From Bacteroidota bacterium (lineage in GTDB: Bacteria > Bacteroidota > Bacteroidia > Cytophagales > Cyclobacteriaceae): 64,000 nucleotides of DNA. Made by a program: the position numbers and the translations under genes. The stretch is taken from positions 21,798 to 85,797 of the forward strand of contig JAEZEH010000019.1 in the NCBI GenBank assembly GCA_023417785.1. Reading direction: 5' to 3'. The notes beneath the pieces were generated by a model, which searched no databases, had not been told where the DNA came from, and was given only the letters and a program-made list of their open reading frames with translations. Shown here piece by piece: positions 35,799 through 44,100 of the stretch (within the stretch, counting starts at the first letter, position 1; each line of letters starts with the position of its first letter).

Positions 35799-37469
35799 AT
35801 GGTTAATTCAAAACGCGGGAAGAAAAGGTTATGGGTGGCCGTGGGGATCATCATGTTTTTAGTTGTCGCGTTTTTCGCCGGTCGTTATCTCCTATATGTC
35901 AGTATCCGAAATGCGATCGAAGCCGAACTTGCCAGTTTGAAAGAACAGGAAATCTTTGTTGATTATGATCACCTTGAAGTCAACCCATGGAAAGGGAAGA
36001 TTGAGTTTCTTCGACTTACGGTCAACGTAAGGAAAGACAACGACAAAGCGGAAGGACTTGCAGCCATTATACCTTACGTGTTAATTAAAGGGATAGACGT
36101 TATTCCGTTTCTTACAAACAAAACGTTATCGGTACACACGATCATGGCCGAAGACGCCGCGATCATTTACGCGGAAGGCAGCACACTGTTTCAACAAGAT
36201 AGCACGGATCGAAGGAAAATCACTGTAAAAAATATTTCGATAGACCGTATTGCGTTCCCGGGAATTGATTTATATGTCACCGATCGGGAACGTAAGGATA
36301 CCCTTGCGCATTTGTTGACAGATATTCACATGGAGGACCTTTTCCTCAAAAAACAACTCGACTCGATGACCTGGCAACGCGGTCAGATTCTAATCAGTGA
36401 TCTCGCACTTAAAACACATCAGAATCAGTATGGGTTTTCGGCGAAGAGAATGAGTATGAAGATCGAGGATCGGAGTATCGCCATAGATTCTTTTATGGTC
36501 AAGCCGGTTCTCGGGAAAGCCGAGTACATGCAATTCGTCGGAAAGCAGGACGACTACATTGATGCCGTTGTTCCAGAAATCAGAATCAACAATATAAGCT
36601 GGTACGTATATCCAAAGCCCGTACTAATGGTCAACCAGATTACGACCCGATTTTATATGAATCTTTTCCGCGACAAGCGTTTACCTTTTCGCGAGGTGAA
36701 AGAAAAAAAGCTCCCGGCCCATCTTCTGCAGAGCCTGCCCTTTGAGGTGAAAGTCGATACCATTCTGATCAAAAAGAGTTATATACGATATGAGGAGCAT
36801 CCCGAAGAAGGTGAATCTTCAGGGAGCATTTATTTCGACGATTTGTATGCGACGATCCTTGAGGTCAATAATAATCCCGCGCTGCGGCAACGCACTACGG
36901 TAACAGCACTGACACGCTTCATGGGTACGGGCACCCTGAATGCATTTTTCACATTGCCCTATGATACTACTGCTCCATACACCGCGACGGGTACGCTGGA
37001 GAATATGCCGTTAGCAGATGTAAATCCGATGCTCACTCCCGCGGTGAAGGCAAAGATCGAACGCGGTCGCATGAAGAAACTTAGTTTTGATTTCTCGTAC
37101 ACTCCGGCCGGCTCAAAGGGGGAAGTACTGCTGAATTATGAAGACCTCAAAATTCTAACCCTTCGTGGGTCTGGTGAAGATGAAGAGAAGGTCAGCCACA
37201 TAAAGACCCTTCTGCTGAACACGTTCATAATCAAAAAGAATATGAACGAAGATATGGAGGCTGATGAGCGAACTGGAAAGATTGATTTTGAGCGTGATCC
37301 CCTTCGATCGGTATTTAACCTGTGGTGGAAATCGATTCTTTCAGGATTGAAATCGGCGTACAACCTGGATAATCTGCCGTTGTCGGGGGGAAATAATAAA
37401 CCTGAAGAAGACGACGAACCGAAGAAAAAAAAGAAAGGTATAAAGGGAGTCCTGTCGCGTATATTTTGA
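35799..37469 (+). CDS. AsmA/DUF748-like envelope protein
   Basis: A 556-residue protein with one N-terminal membrane segment (about residues 9-31, LWVAVGIIMFLVVAFFAGRY). A long beta-rich periplasmic region begins with IFVDYDHLEVNPWKGKIEFL, typical of the DUF748/AsmA-like superfamily that includes envelope lipid-transfer proteins. The C-terminal 50 residues are low complexity and end in a Lys-rich stretch (EPKKKKKGIKGVL). No catalytic motif. Second gene of the DUF2267 run. Confidence 0.75.
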   Translation: MVNSKRGKKRLWVAVGIIMFLVVAFFAGRYLLYVSIRNAIEAELASLKEQEIFVDYDHLEVNPWKGKIEFLRLTVNVRKDNDKAEGLAAIIPYVLIKGIDVIPFLTNKTLSVHTIMAEDAAIIYAEGSTLFQQDSTDRRKITVKNISIDRIAFPGIDLYVTDRERKDTLAHLLTDIHMEDLFLKKQLDSMTWQRGQILISDLALKTHQNQYGFSAKRMSMKIEDRSIAIDSFMVKPVLGKAEYMQFVGKQDDYIDAVVPEIRINNISWYVYPKPVLMVNQITTRFYMNLFRDKRLPFREVKEKKLPAHLLQSLPFEVKVDTILIKKSYIRYEEHPEEGESSGSIYFDDLYATILEVNNNPALRQRTTVTALTRFMGTGTLNAFFTLPYDTTAPYTATGTLENMPLADVNPMLTPAVKAKIERGRMKKLSFDFSYTPAGSKGEVLLNYEDLKILTLRGSGEDEEKVSHIKTLLLNTFIIKKNMNEDMEADERTGKIDFERDPLRSVFNLWWKSILSGLKSAYNLDNLPLSGGNNKPEEDDEPKKKKKGIKGVLSRIF

Positions 37470-37512
37470 GTTCAGGAATAAATTTTTAGGGGGAAATATA
37501 AAACACGAAATT

Positions 37513-37728
37513 ATGACCAATTACGTAGTTCGCTTCAATGAGCATGAGCGGGAAACTGTGCTTAATATTCTCAGCCGCTCCAACGACATTGTTATCAACA
37601 CCGTCGAACCAGCCAGCGTACACATCACTATTCAGCTGGAAGAATCGCAAGCCGCGTATGAAGCTCTTGTTGAGCAGATCGAGCGCGAACTTCATCGAAC
37701 AACCTCAAATACTGCGGAACATGGCTAA
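37513..37728 (+). CDS. small protein of unknown function
   Basis: A 71-residue cytoplasmic protein, half of it probably an amphipathic helix (ESQAAYEALVEQIERELHR). I do not recognise a family. It is supported by an A-rich leader, by the fit between 37469 and the next gene, and by an 8-bp overlap (ATGGCTAA) with the transducer-like gene, which implies coupled translation. Confidence 0.55.
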   Translation: MTNYVVRFNEHERETVLNILSRSNDIVINTVEPASVHITIQLEESQAAYEALVEQIERELHRTTSNTAEHG

Positions 37729-38095
37729 GGCTATCGGAAAGAAAACGTGGGTCATTGCCGAAGGATACATTCCCTCCTATGGAACGGGAAAGGAACCTGA
37801 ATTCGCCAGCCATGAAACGGCTTGTATCCTGAATGCATCGGACCAGGATGCTAAAATAGAAATAACAATATATTTCACGGACAAAGACCCCGTGGGACCA
37901 TATCGGATAACGGTGCCGGCTCGCCGGACGATCCACTTGCGTTTTAACGATCTTGAAGATCCCGAAAAGGTACCATTGGATACTGACTACGCCAGTGTAA
38001 TCAAGTCAGATGTTCCGGTGGTGGTTCAGCATACCCGACTTGATTCCCGGCAAGCGGAAAATGCATTGCTGAGCACAATTGCGTTTTCAGAATAG
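37721..38095 (+). CDS. sensory rhodopsin transducer-family protein (ASRT-like)
   Basis: A 124-residue protein starting at the ATG inside the end of the previous gene. The ASRT family pattern is recognised from KKTWVIAEGYIPSYGTG, SHETACILNASDQDAKIEI, FTDKDPVGPYRITVPARRT and VPVVVQHTRLDSRQAENALL. In Anabaena the founding member binds sensory rhodopsin. Most bacterial homologues occur without rhodopsin, and the family has been proposed to be a small-molecule-binding beta-domain. No rhodopsin gene lies in this window. Last gene of the run, convergent with cysM. Confidence 0.85.
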   Translation: MAKAIGKKTWVIAEGYIPSYGTGKEPEFASHETACILNASDQDAKIEITIYFTDKDPVGPYRITVPARRTIHLRFNDLEDPEKVPLDTDYASVIKSDVPVVVQHTRLDSRQAENALLSTIAFSE

Positions 38096-38102
38096 TTGAG
38101 TT

Positions 38103-38981
38103 TCATCCAAATAAGTCGGAGCTTAGATAACGATCACCGCGATCGCAGATAATAAACACGATAACGCCGTGGTCAATCTCTTCCGCGAGGCGTAGCGCTG
38201 CCGCGAGTGCCCCGCCACTGCTCATTCCTGCGAGGATGCCTTCCTCACGCGCGAGCCTGTTAGCGTAAAGCCTCGCCTCGGTTTCACTTATGTCTATAAC
38301 CCTGTCGACACGCTCCGGTTCGAAGATCCGCGGGAGGAATTCAGGAGACCACCGCCGTATTCCGGGAATTGATGAGCCATCGGTTGGTTGGGTTCCGACA
38401 ATCTGAACAGCAGCGTTCTGCTCCTTCAAGTATTTTGATACACCCATGATTGTTCCGGTAGTTCCCATCGCCGATACAAAATGGGTCACAGTTCCACGGG
38501 TATCCCTCCAAACCTCCGGCCCCGTGGTTTGATAATGAATACCGGCGTTGTCGGCGTTGGAAAACTGATTCAGAATATAATAATCCTGGTCGCGGGCCAT
38601 TTCCTCGGCGACCTCGCGGGAATATTCAATAGTTTGTTCTCCCGGAGTAAGAATAAGCTTGGCCCCGAATGCCTCCATTGCCTGAATCCGCTCGCGCGTC
38701 GAATTTTCGGGCATCACCAGGGTCATCTCCAAACCCATGACGCGGGCTATCATAGCGAGCGCAATGCCTGTGTTTCCACTGGTAGCCTCGATGAGCCGGT
38801 CTCCACGTTTGATATCCCCTCGTTCGAGTGCGCCACGAATCATACCATATGCGGTGCGATCCTTCACGCTTCCGCCAGGATTGTCGCCTTCAAGTTTGCC
38901 CAGTATGGTCACGCTTTTTTTTTGCGGAATTTGCTGAAGCTCTACCAAGGGTGTATTTCCAATTAATTCGATCAGTTTCAT
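38103..38981 (-). CDS. cysM: O-acetylserine sulfhydrylase, CysM-like
   Basis: A 292-residue fold-type II PLP enzyme that makes cysteine from O-acetylserine and sulfide or thiosulfate. The ATG at 38981 was chosen because KLIELIGNTPLVEL, the canonical start, follows directly and the gap to cysE is then 10 bp; the frame is open to 39089 inside cysE. NPGGSVKDRTAYGMI holds the PLP Lys, EATSGNTGIALAM the substrate loop and MGTTGTIMGVSKYL the phosphate loop. Cotranscribed with cysE. Confidence 0.93.
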   Translation of the reverse strand: MKLIELIGNTPLVELQQIPQKKSVTILGKLEGDNPGGSVKDRTAYGMIRGALERGDIKRGDRLIEATSGNTGIALAMIARVMGLEMTLVMPENSTRERIQAMEAFGAKLILTPGEQTIEYSREVAEEMARDQDYYILNQFSNADNAGIHYQTTGPEVWRDTRGTVTHFVSAMGTTGTIMGVSKYLKEQNAAVQIVGTQPTDGSSIPGIRRWSPEFLPRIFEPERVDRVIDISETEARLYANRLAREEGILAGMSSGGALAAALRLAEEIDHGVIVFIICDRGDRYLSSDLFG

Positions 38982-38991
38982 AATCAGCAGT

Positions 38992-39831
38992 TCAATCAGC
39001 TTCGGGTCGGAAAATAACAAGGTCCGTTTCATTTGTGTCCCCATTATACATCCGCGCCTGATAATATATTTTTGAATTAGGTGGAACACTGCGCGTCAGC
39101 CAGACGTTACCGCCAATCACGCTTCCGTGCCCAATTATAGTTTCACCTCCCAGGATGGTTGCACCTGCATATACCACGACATTATCTTCAAGGGTCGGAT
39201 GTCTTTTTGTTTCCGCGTCTTTCTTATTGACACTTAACGCTCCAAGGGTCACCCCCTGGTAAATTTTTACGTTATTACCAATTAGGGTAGTCTCACCGAT
39301 AACCACTCCGGTTCCGTGGTCTATACAAAAATGGCGACCGATTCTGGCACCAGGGTGAATGTCAATTCCGGTTCGGCTGTGGGCGTGTTCCGTTATGATA
39401 CGCGGTATTTCCTGAACCCCGCATCGATGCAGCAGATTGGCAACGCGATAAGCCGAAATGGCATAGAATCCGGGATATGTGCGGATAACTTCACTGCGCG
39501 TTCGCGCAGCCGGATCGCCTTCATACATCGCCCTCACGTCCTCATCAATTGAATCATACAACTCCGGCAAATGATTGAAGAAGTGATCGGTGATCTTCTC
39601 GGCGTCATTGTCTCCTTTGTTGGGATTGTATTGAAGAATTTTATTAAGTCGGGTTCTCAGATCCAGTAGATGTTTCTCAAAGGCGCGCTCATCCGGAAAC
39701 GTAAGCTGAGTAAAGTCTGCAAACAGGCTCCCCAAAAGGTCAACGAAAAATGCCGATACCTCTGATGGCGAGGGGCATGTGGGGCACGCCTGGTGGGAGT
39801 GGAATATTTTTTTGATGAAGGAACGATCCAT
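38992..39831 (-). CDS. cysE: serine O-acetyltransferase (CysE/EpsC)
   Basis: A 279-residue acetyltransferase that forms O-acetylserine. The N-terminal helical half (to about 130) is typical of the EpsC-like long form; the C-terminal left-handed beta-helix carries IDIHPGARIGRHFCIDHGTG (catalytic His), VVIGETTLIGNNVKIYQGVT and NVVVYAGATILGG. First gene of cysE-cysM, so substrate maker and user are made together. Confidence 0.94.
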   Translation of the reverse strand: MDRSFIKKIFHSHQACPTCPSPSEVSAFFVDLLGSLFADFTQLTFPDERAFEKHLLDLRTRLNKILQYNPNKGDNDAEKITDHFFNHLPELYDSIDEDVRAMYEGDPAARTRSEVIRTYPGFYAISAYRVANLLHRCGVQEIPRIITEHAHSRTGIDIHPGARIGRHFCIDHGTGVVIGETTLIGNNVKIYQGVTLGALSVNKKDAETKRHPTLEDNVVVYAGATILGGETIIGHGSVIGGNVWLTRSVPPNSKIYYQARMYNGDTNETDLVIFRPEAD

Positions 39832-40105
39832 TATGCTAAATAACGTATTAAAGCGAGCAGGTCAATAGCTTTAACAAATTCCATTGCGAAATAGTAGCAC
39901 TGATTGGTAATTGTTTTGTTAATAAATATCAAACGGGTTTACCCAGACAACGTAAGTCAATAACGTTTGTGGTGACATAACGTGTAGAGACGAAAACACG
40001 CCCACTCGGGAGGATCGGGAATACAGCTTCACAACGCGAAATCAACTCCTGGCATCTTTCTTTTTATCCATTATGTAAAAGTAACGGACTCGCTAGTGGT
40101 CGACG
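39832..40105. other. intergenic region upstream of cysE
   Basis: About 270 bp with no convincing gene; it should hold the cysE promoter. Taken with the doubtful small frame that follows, the span to 40348 may be gene-free for about 515 bp. No hairpin terminator, tRNA or riboswitch was recognised. Confidence 0.45.
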
Positions 40106-40348
40106 TTATTGGGCCATGAGGGTGGACCCGAACGTATAAGCATAGCGTTCCATCCAGGATCGGATATTCCGGAAATTGAACAGACCGTAAAAAGACAGGA
40201 CATTCGGAGAGGGACTGAGGTCAATGTCGTATTGGTTTGGTGGCCGGCATGGGCCGATGGCGCAATGACAGTGCTTTAGCACCACGGTGAGTTCGTTATT
40301 TCTCGATTTGTTACAGATCAGCTTCAGGCACATTGGCTTCAGGCACAT
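40106..40348 (-). CDS. doubtful 80-residue Cys-rich open frame coupled to the Gre-like gene
   Basis: The ATG overlaps the stop of the Gre-like gene by one base (TAATG), an arrangement seen in real coupled genes. The N-terminus repeats MCLKP/MCLKL because the DNA carries a 15-bp tandem duplication at 40321-40350. No family, signal peptide or conserved motif is recognised. It may be chance coding in the 3' region. Confidence 0.28.
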   Translation of the reverse strand: MCLKPMCLKLICNKSRNNELTVVLKHCHCAIGPCRPPNQYDIDLSPSPNVLSFYGLFNFRNIRSWMERYAYTFGSTLMAQ

Positions 40349-40815
40349 TAAATAACCGCCGACACGGTTTGACGTTTCTGCATTAAATCAAATGTATCCC
40401 CGGCCCTTTTTTCCCGCATGGCAACGGCCAGTGGAGATGCAGGGGAGATACATCTGATTTTCATCGACTTCATGTTGAATTCCCCCCCATTCACGGTAAC
40501 ATAAAAATGCCCCATTGAGGTTACTGCCAATGACCCCGGCCGAACCGAGTCCATAGCATCCAGCGACAGGCCAGCCGCAAATGCGAGAGCTTTCTCTTTC
40601 TCCAGAAGTAATCCCGTCAGTTTTTCAATTTCAAGCTGGGCCATTGCCCGGCCTGTTTCGTATTTGTCACCCGCGCTGCTCTTCGTCTCGTTGTTGGCCG
40701 AAAGTTGGACGCTTTGAAGTTCTTCTTTCATGGCCGCGATTTCTTGCCGTAGCCGCGTTGTCAGCGCTTCATGTATGTCGCGTTTGAGGTGAAGCAGATC
40801 AGCCTGTTTTTCCAT
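40348..40815 (-). CDS. GreA/GreB-family-like transcription factor
   Basis: 155 residues: an N-terminal coiled coil (about 1-85, rich in Glu/Lys, with SSAGDKYETGRAMAQ at its tip) and a C-terminal FKBP-like Gre domain (GSLAVTSMGHFYV, IRCISPASPLAVAMREKRAGD). This is the atypical Bacteroidota Gre paralogue. It may bind in the RNA polymerase secondary channel, but cleavage-factor activity is not proven by sequence. Confidence 0.82.
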   Translation of the reverse strand: MEKQADLLHLKRDIHEALTTRLRQEIAAMKEELQSVQLSANNETKSSAGDKYETGRAMAQLEIEKLTGLLLEKEKALAFAAGLSLDAMDSVRPGSLAVTSMGHFYVTVNGGEFNMKSMKIRCISPASPLAVAMREKRAGDTFDLMQKRQTVSAVI

Positions 40816-40839
40816 GGCGCAACTTACAAAAAACGCGCA

Positions 40840-41007
40840 CTAACGTTTTCTGAAGATCCGGGAAATAAGGACGACGATTAATACAATAACAAAGATTACG
40901 ATGAATATCCCGACATAAACGCCTGCCCCAAAGATGTCCCCGACGATCTCACAGCCGGAGACAACCAAAGCAATCAGCATGAATAATAATAGATTGAGTG
41001 GTCTCAT
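40840..41007 (-). CDS. 55-residue lipoprotein-like membrane peptide
   Basis: Translation from the ATG at 41007 gives a lipoprotein-type N-terminus ending VVSGCEIVGDIFGAG, then a strongly hydrophobic helix (VGIFIVIFVIVLIVVL) and a basic tail ISRIFRKR. Such small proteins, with a Cys just before a Gly-rich turn and one helix, recur in Bacteroidota genomes; the function is unknown. It lies 24 bp upstream of the Gre-like gene and 94 bp after the PKD protein stop. Confidence 0.7.
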   Translation of the reverse strand: MRPLNLLLFMLIALVVSGCEIVGDIFGAGVYVGIFIVIFVIVLIVVLISRIFRKR

Positions 41008-41050
41008 GATTTTAGTTTTCCTGATAAGGTAAAATCATGGGCCAGAAAAA

Positions 41051-41081
41051 GGGCTCAGCAGGATCGGAACCCGCTGAACCC
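41051..41081 (-). terminator. intrinsic terminator of the PKD-repeat gene
   Basis: GGGCTCAGC (41051-41059) pairs with GCTGAACCC (41073-41081), nine positions with one C-A mismatch and a 13-nt loop. On the minus strand TTTTTCTG follows. It lies 20 bp past the stop. Confidence 0.8.
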
Positions 41082-41101
41082 AAACTTAAACATGGTTTCT
41101 A

Positions 41102-44100
41102 TTAAGGCTGAATGATCAGTTTCCCAACCTTTACTTTACGCCGGCCATCGAGTACATGGTAAACGTAGAATCCCGGCTGTTGAAAAACTTGTTGGAAGGA
41201 TTGGTCCTCCCACGCTCCATGGAAAATCTTGTCACCGCGATCATTATATACGGCGACCACATAGTTCTCCATATCTGGAACAGCTCCGGCCGTGAGATCG
41301 GTCGACGCCAGCTTGTCCAAATCGAGTTCAAAGTCCCGTTCAACAATCCGGCCATTGGTAACCTCACTATCCAACCTATCGACGGTGGCAATCGGGAAGA
41401 GTGACTCTTTTACAGTGATGTTAATGTCATCATAGGCCGAAAAGCCCAAATCGCAAGTCGCCTTCAGACGGAATTTGTATCTACCGATTCCCAATTGTTC
41501 AGCAACCATGGTTTGCGTGTCCATACCTGAAAGCTTCGCAAAGCCGCCGGCAACCTGTTCCCATTCATACCGAACGATGGTTCTCCCTTCGGCCTTTGCA
41601 CCTCCCCTGAGGGTGACTGAATTGATCGGCAGACGGATGATACGGTCGTTCCCTGCATACGCCACAGGACGTGAATCAGGCGTACTCGCCGGAGGATTTA
41701 CGATTACTGTGACATCATCCGAATCGGTTTCACCCCGTTCATCTGTTACTGTCAACCGGAAAACGTGTTTGCCTGGTTGGAAGCCACTTATCGTTAGCGC
41801 TTCAGAATCCTCATTTGTCAGAACAACCACTCCTCCCGAAATTTTCCTCCATGCAAATGAAACTATTGACCCCTCTTTGTCTTCGGCTGATCCAACGATC
41901 ACAAAAGACTCGAGGTCATGTTCAATGTTATGATCCGGGCCCGCGTTGGCGACCGGGGCGGTATTCTCCCGGCCTTTTACGGTAATTCGGATATCATCAT
42001 TGTCAGCGAGGCCGTTGTCCGCTTTTGCCGTTAGCCGGAACACGTATACGCCCTCCTCCAGATTGTCCGCTGTAAGTGTGGCTGAGTTTTCTCCGGAGAG
42101 CGTCGCTGATCCACCTGATAGCATCGACCACTCATAATCCGTAATAATGCCTTTGTCCACGGATGCTTCACCCTTCAGGACTATTTTGTTTTCGGGCAGC
42201 TGAATCGTACGGTCGTTTCCTGCATATACATTCAGCTTACCTGGTTTTTTCACGACCACCGTAATATCGTCTGAGCCTTTTGCGCCGTTGTCATCAGTTA
42301 CCGTGAGACGGAACACGTACGTGCCGCCATCAAAATCACTAACAGTTGCTGCGGTGGTATTTGCATCCGTAAGCGTGACGGTGGTTTCGCCGGCAACCTG
42401 CTTCCATTTGTAGGATACTATTTCGCCATCTTCATCCTCACCGAAGCCGAGTAACACAAAGCTTTCAGCGTCATCGGAGATGGTCCTGTCATCTCCTGCG
42501 TCTGCCACCGGGGCCTTATTTGTAAACCTGTTTTCCGATGGCTCTACGGTTACTTTCACTTCGTCTGAATCACGTGATCCTTTGTCATCAGTGATCGTAA
42601 GACTAAACACATATGTTCCCGCCTCGAAATTGGAAATCGTGAGTTCCCGCCGGTCTGAATTCTTCATGTCAACTGACCCGCCGGAGACTTTATCCCAGGA
42701 ATACGAAGTAATCTTTCCATCCTTGTCGGAACCTGATCCTTGAAGAACGAACTCTTCTTCATCCACGCTAATAGTGACATCAGATCCGGCGTCGGCTACG
42801 GGCTTGAGATTAGAAGGTTCCTCCACGTTAACTGTCACTTCATCCGAATCGGATAACCCCTTGTTTGTCTTAACGGTTAACCTGAAAATATATTCCCCTT
42901 TCTTTAACTTCGTGACCGTAAGCGTTGGGGTATCCTCGCCGGATAGTTCGACGTCTCCACCAGACTTTTTAGTCCATGAATAGCTTGTGATCCTGCCGTC
43001 ATCAGACTTCGCGCTCCCCTTGAGAATGACGGAATTGGCAGGCAGTTTAACTTCCTGATCCGGTCCCGCATTCGCGACGGGAGCTGCGTAGTCAGGGGCG
43101 TCAACGATCACTTGCACATCATCGGAATCTTTGGCGCCTTTATCATCTGTAACGGTTAACCTGAAAACGTAGGTGCCCTGACGGAAATCCGAAATGGTTA
43201 GTTCGCTCTTATCGGCGTTAAACATATCCACATTTCCACCCGACAACTTGGTCCATTGGTAAGCGGTTATGGTTCCATCTTCATCCTTGCCAGAGCCAGC
43301 AAGAATTTCGCGCTCGTCAGATTCTCTTATTGTGATATCAGGACCAGCGTTTGCAACCGGAGCCATATTGGCCGGTCTTTTTACTGTCACCGTGACTTCA
43401 TCGGAGTTCGATAGGCCCTTATCGGTTTTTACCGTTAGTCGGAATCTGAATTCACCCGTTTTCAGCTTTTTTACCGAAAGTTCCTGTGTGGTTTCGCCCG
43501 CCAATTCCACCGCTTCACCTGCAGTTTGTTTCCATGAGTAGCTGGTGATTTTGCCATCTTCAGCTCTGCCGCTGCCTTTGAGGACGATCGAGTTTTGGGG
43601 CAATTCAATTTCCTGGTCAGGTCCCGCATTTGCGACCGGCGCTTTGTATTCCGGCGCTTGAACGGTGAGTTTTACGTCGTCCGTATCCCTTGCGCCTTTG
43701 TCGTCGGTTACGATTAATTGGAAGACGTAACTACCTTCGGAGAAGTTGGTAAGGGTAAGTTCTGTTCCGCTGGTGTTAGACATATCCACGTCTCCACCGG
43801 AAAGTTTTTTCCACTCATATTTTGCGATCGTTCCATCCTCGTCACGGCCCGAACCTTTGATTACGACTTTGTCATCAGACACCTTGGCGACTATATCAGC
43901 CCCGGCGTTGGCAATGGGTTCGATATTAGATGGCTTTCCTACTTTAACGACAACTTCATCAGAGTCGGATAATCCCTTGTCTGTCTTGACAGTTAACTGG
44001 AATTTATATTCACCGACGTTCAGTTTCTTTACCGAAAGCTCCGCCGTGGTTTCGCCTGACAATTCAGCGGTTTCTCCGGCAGTTTGTTTCCATAAGTAGC

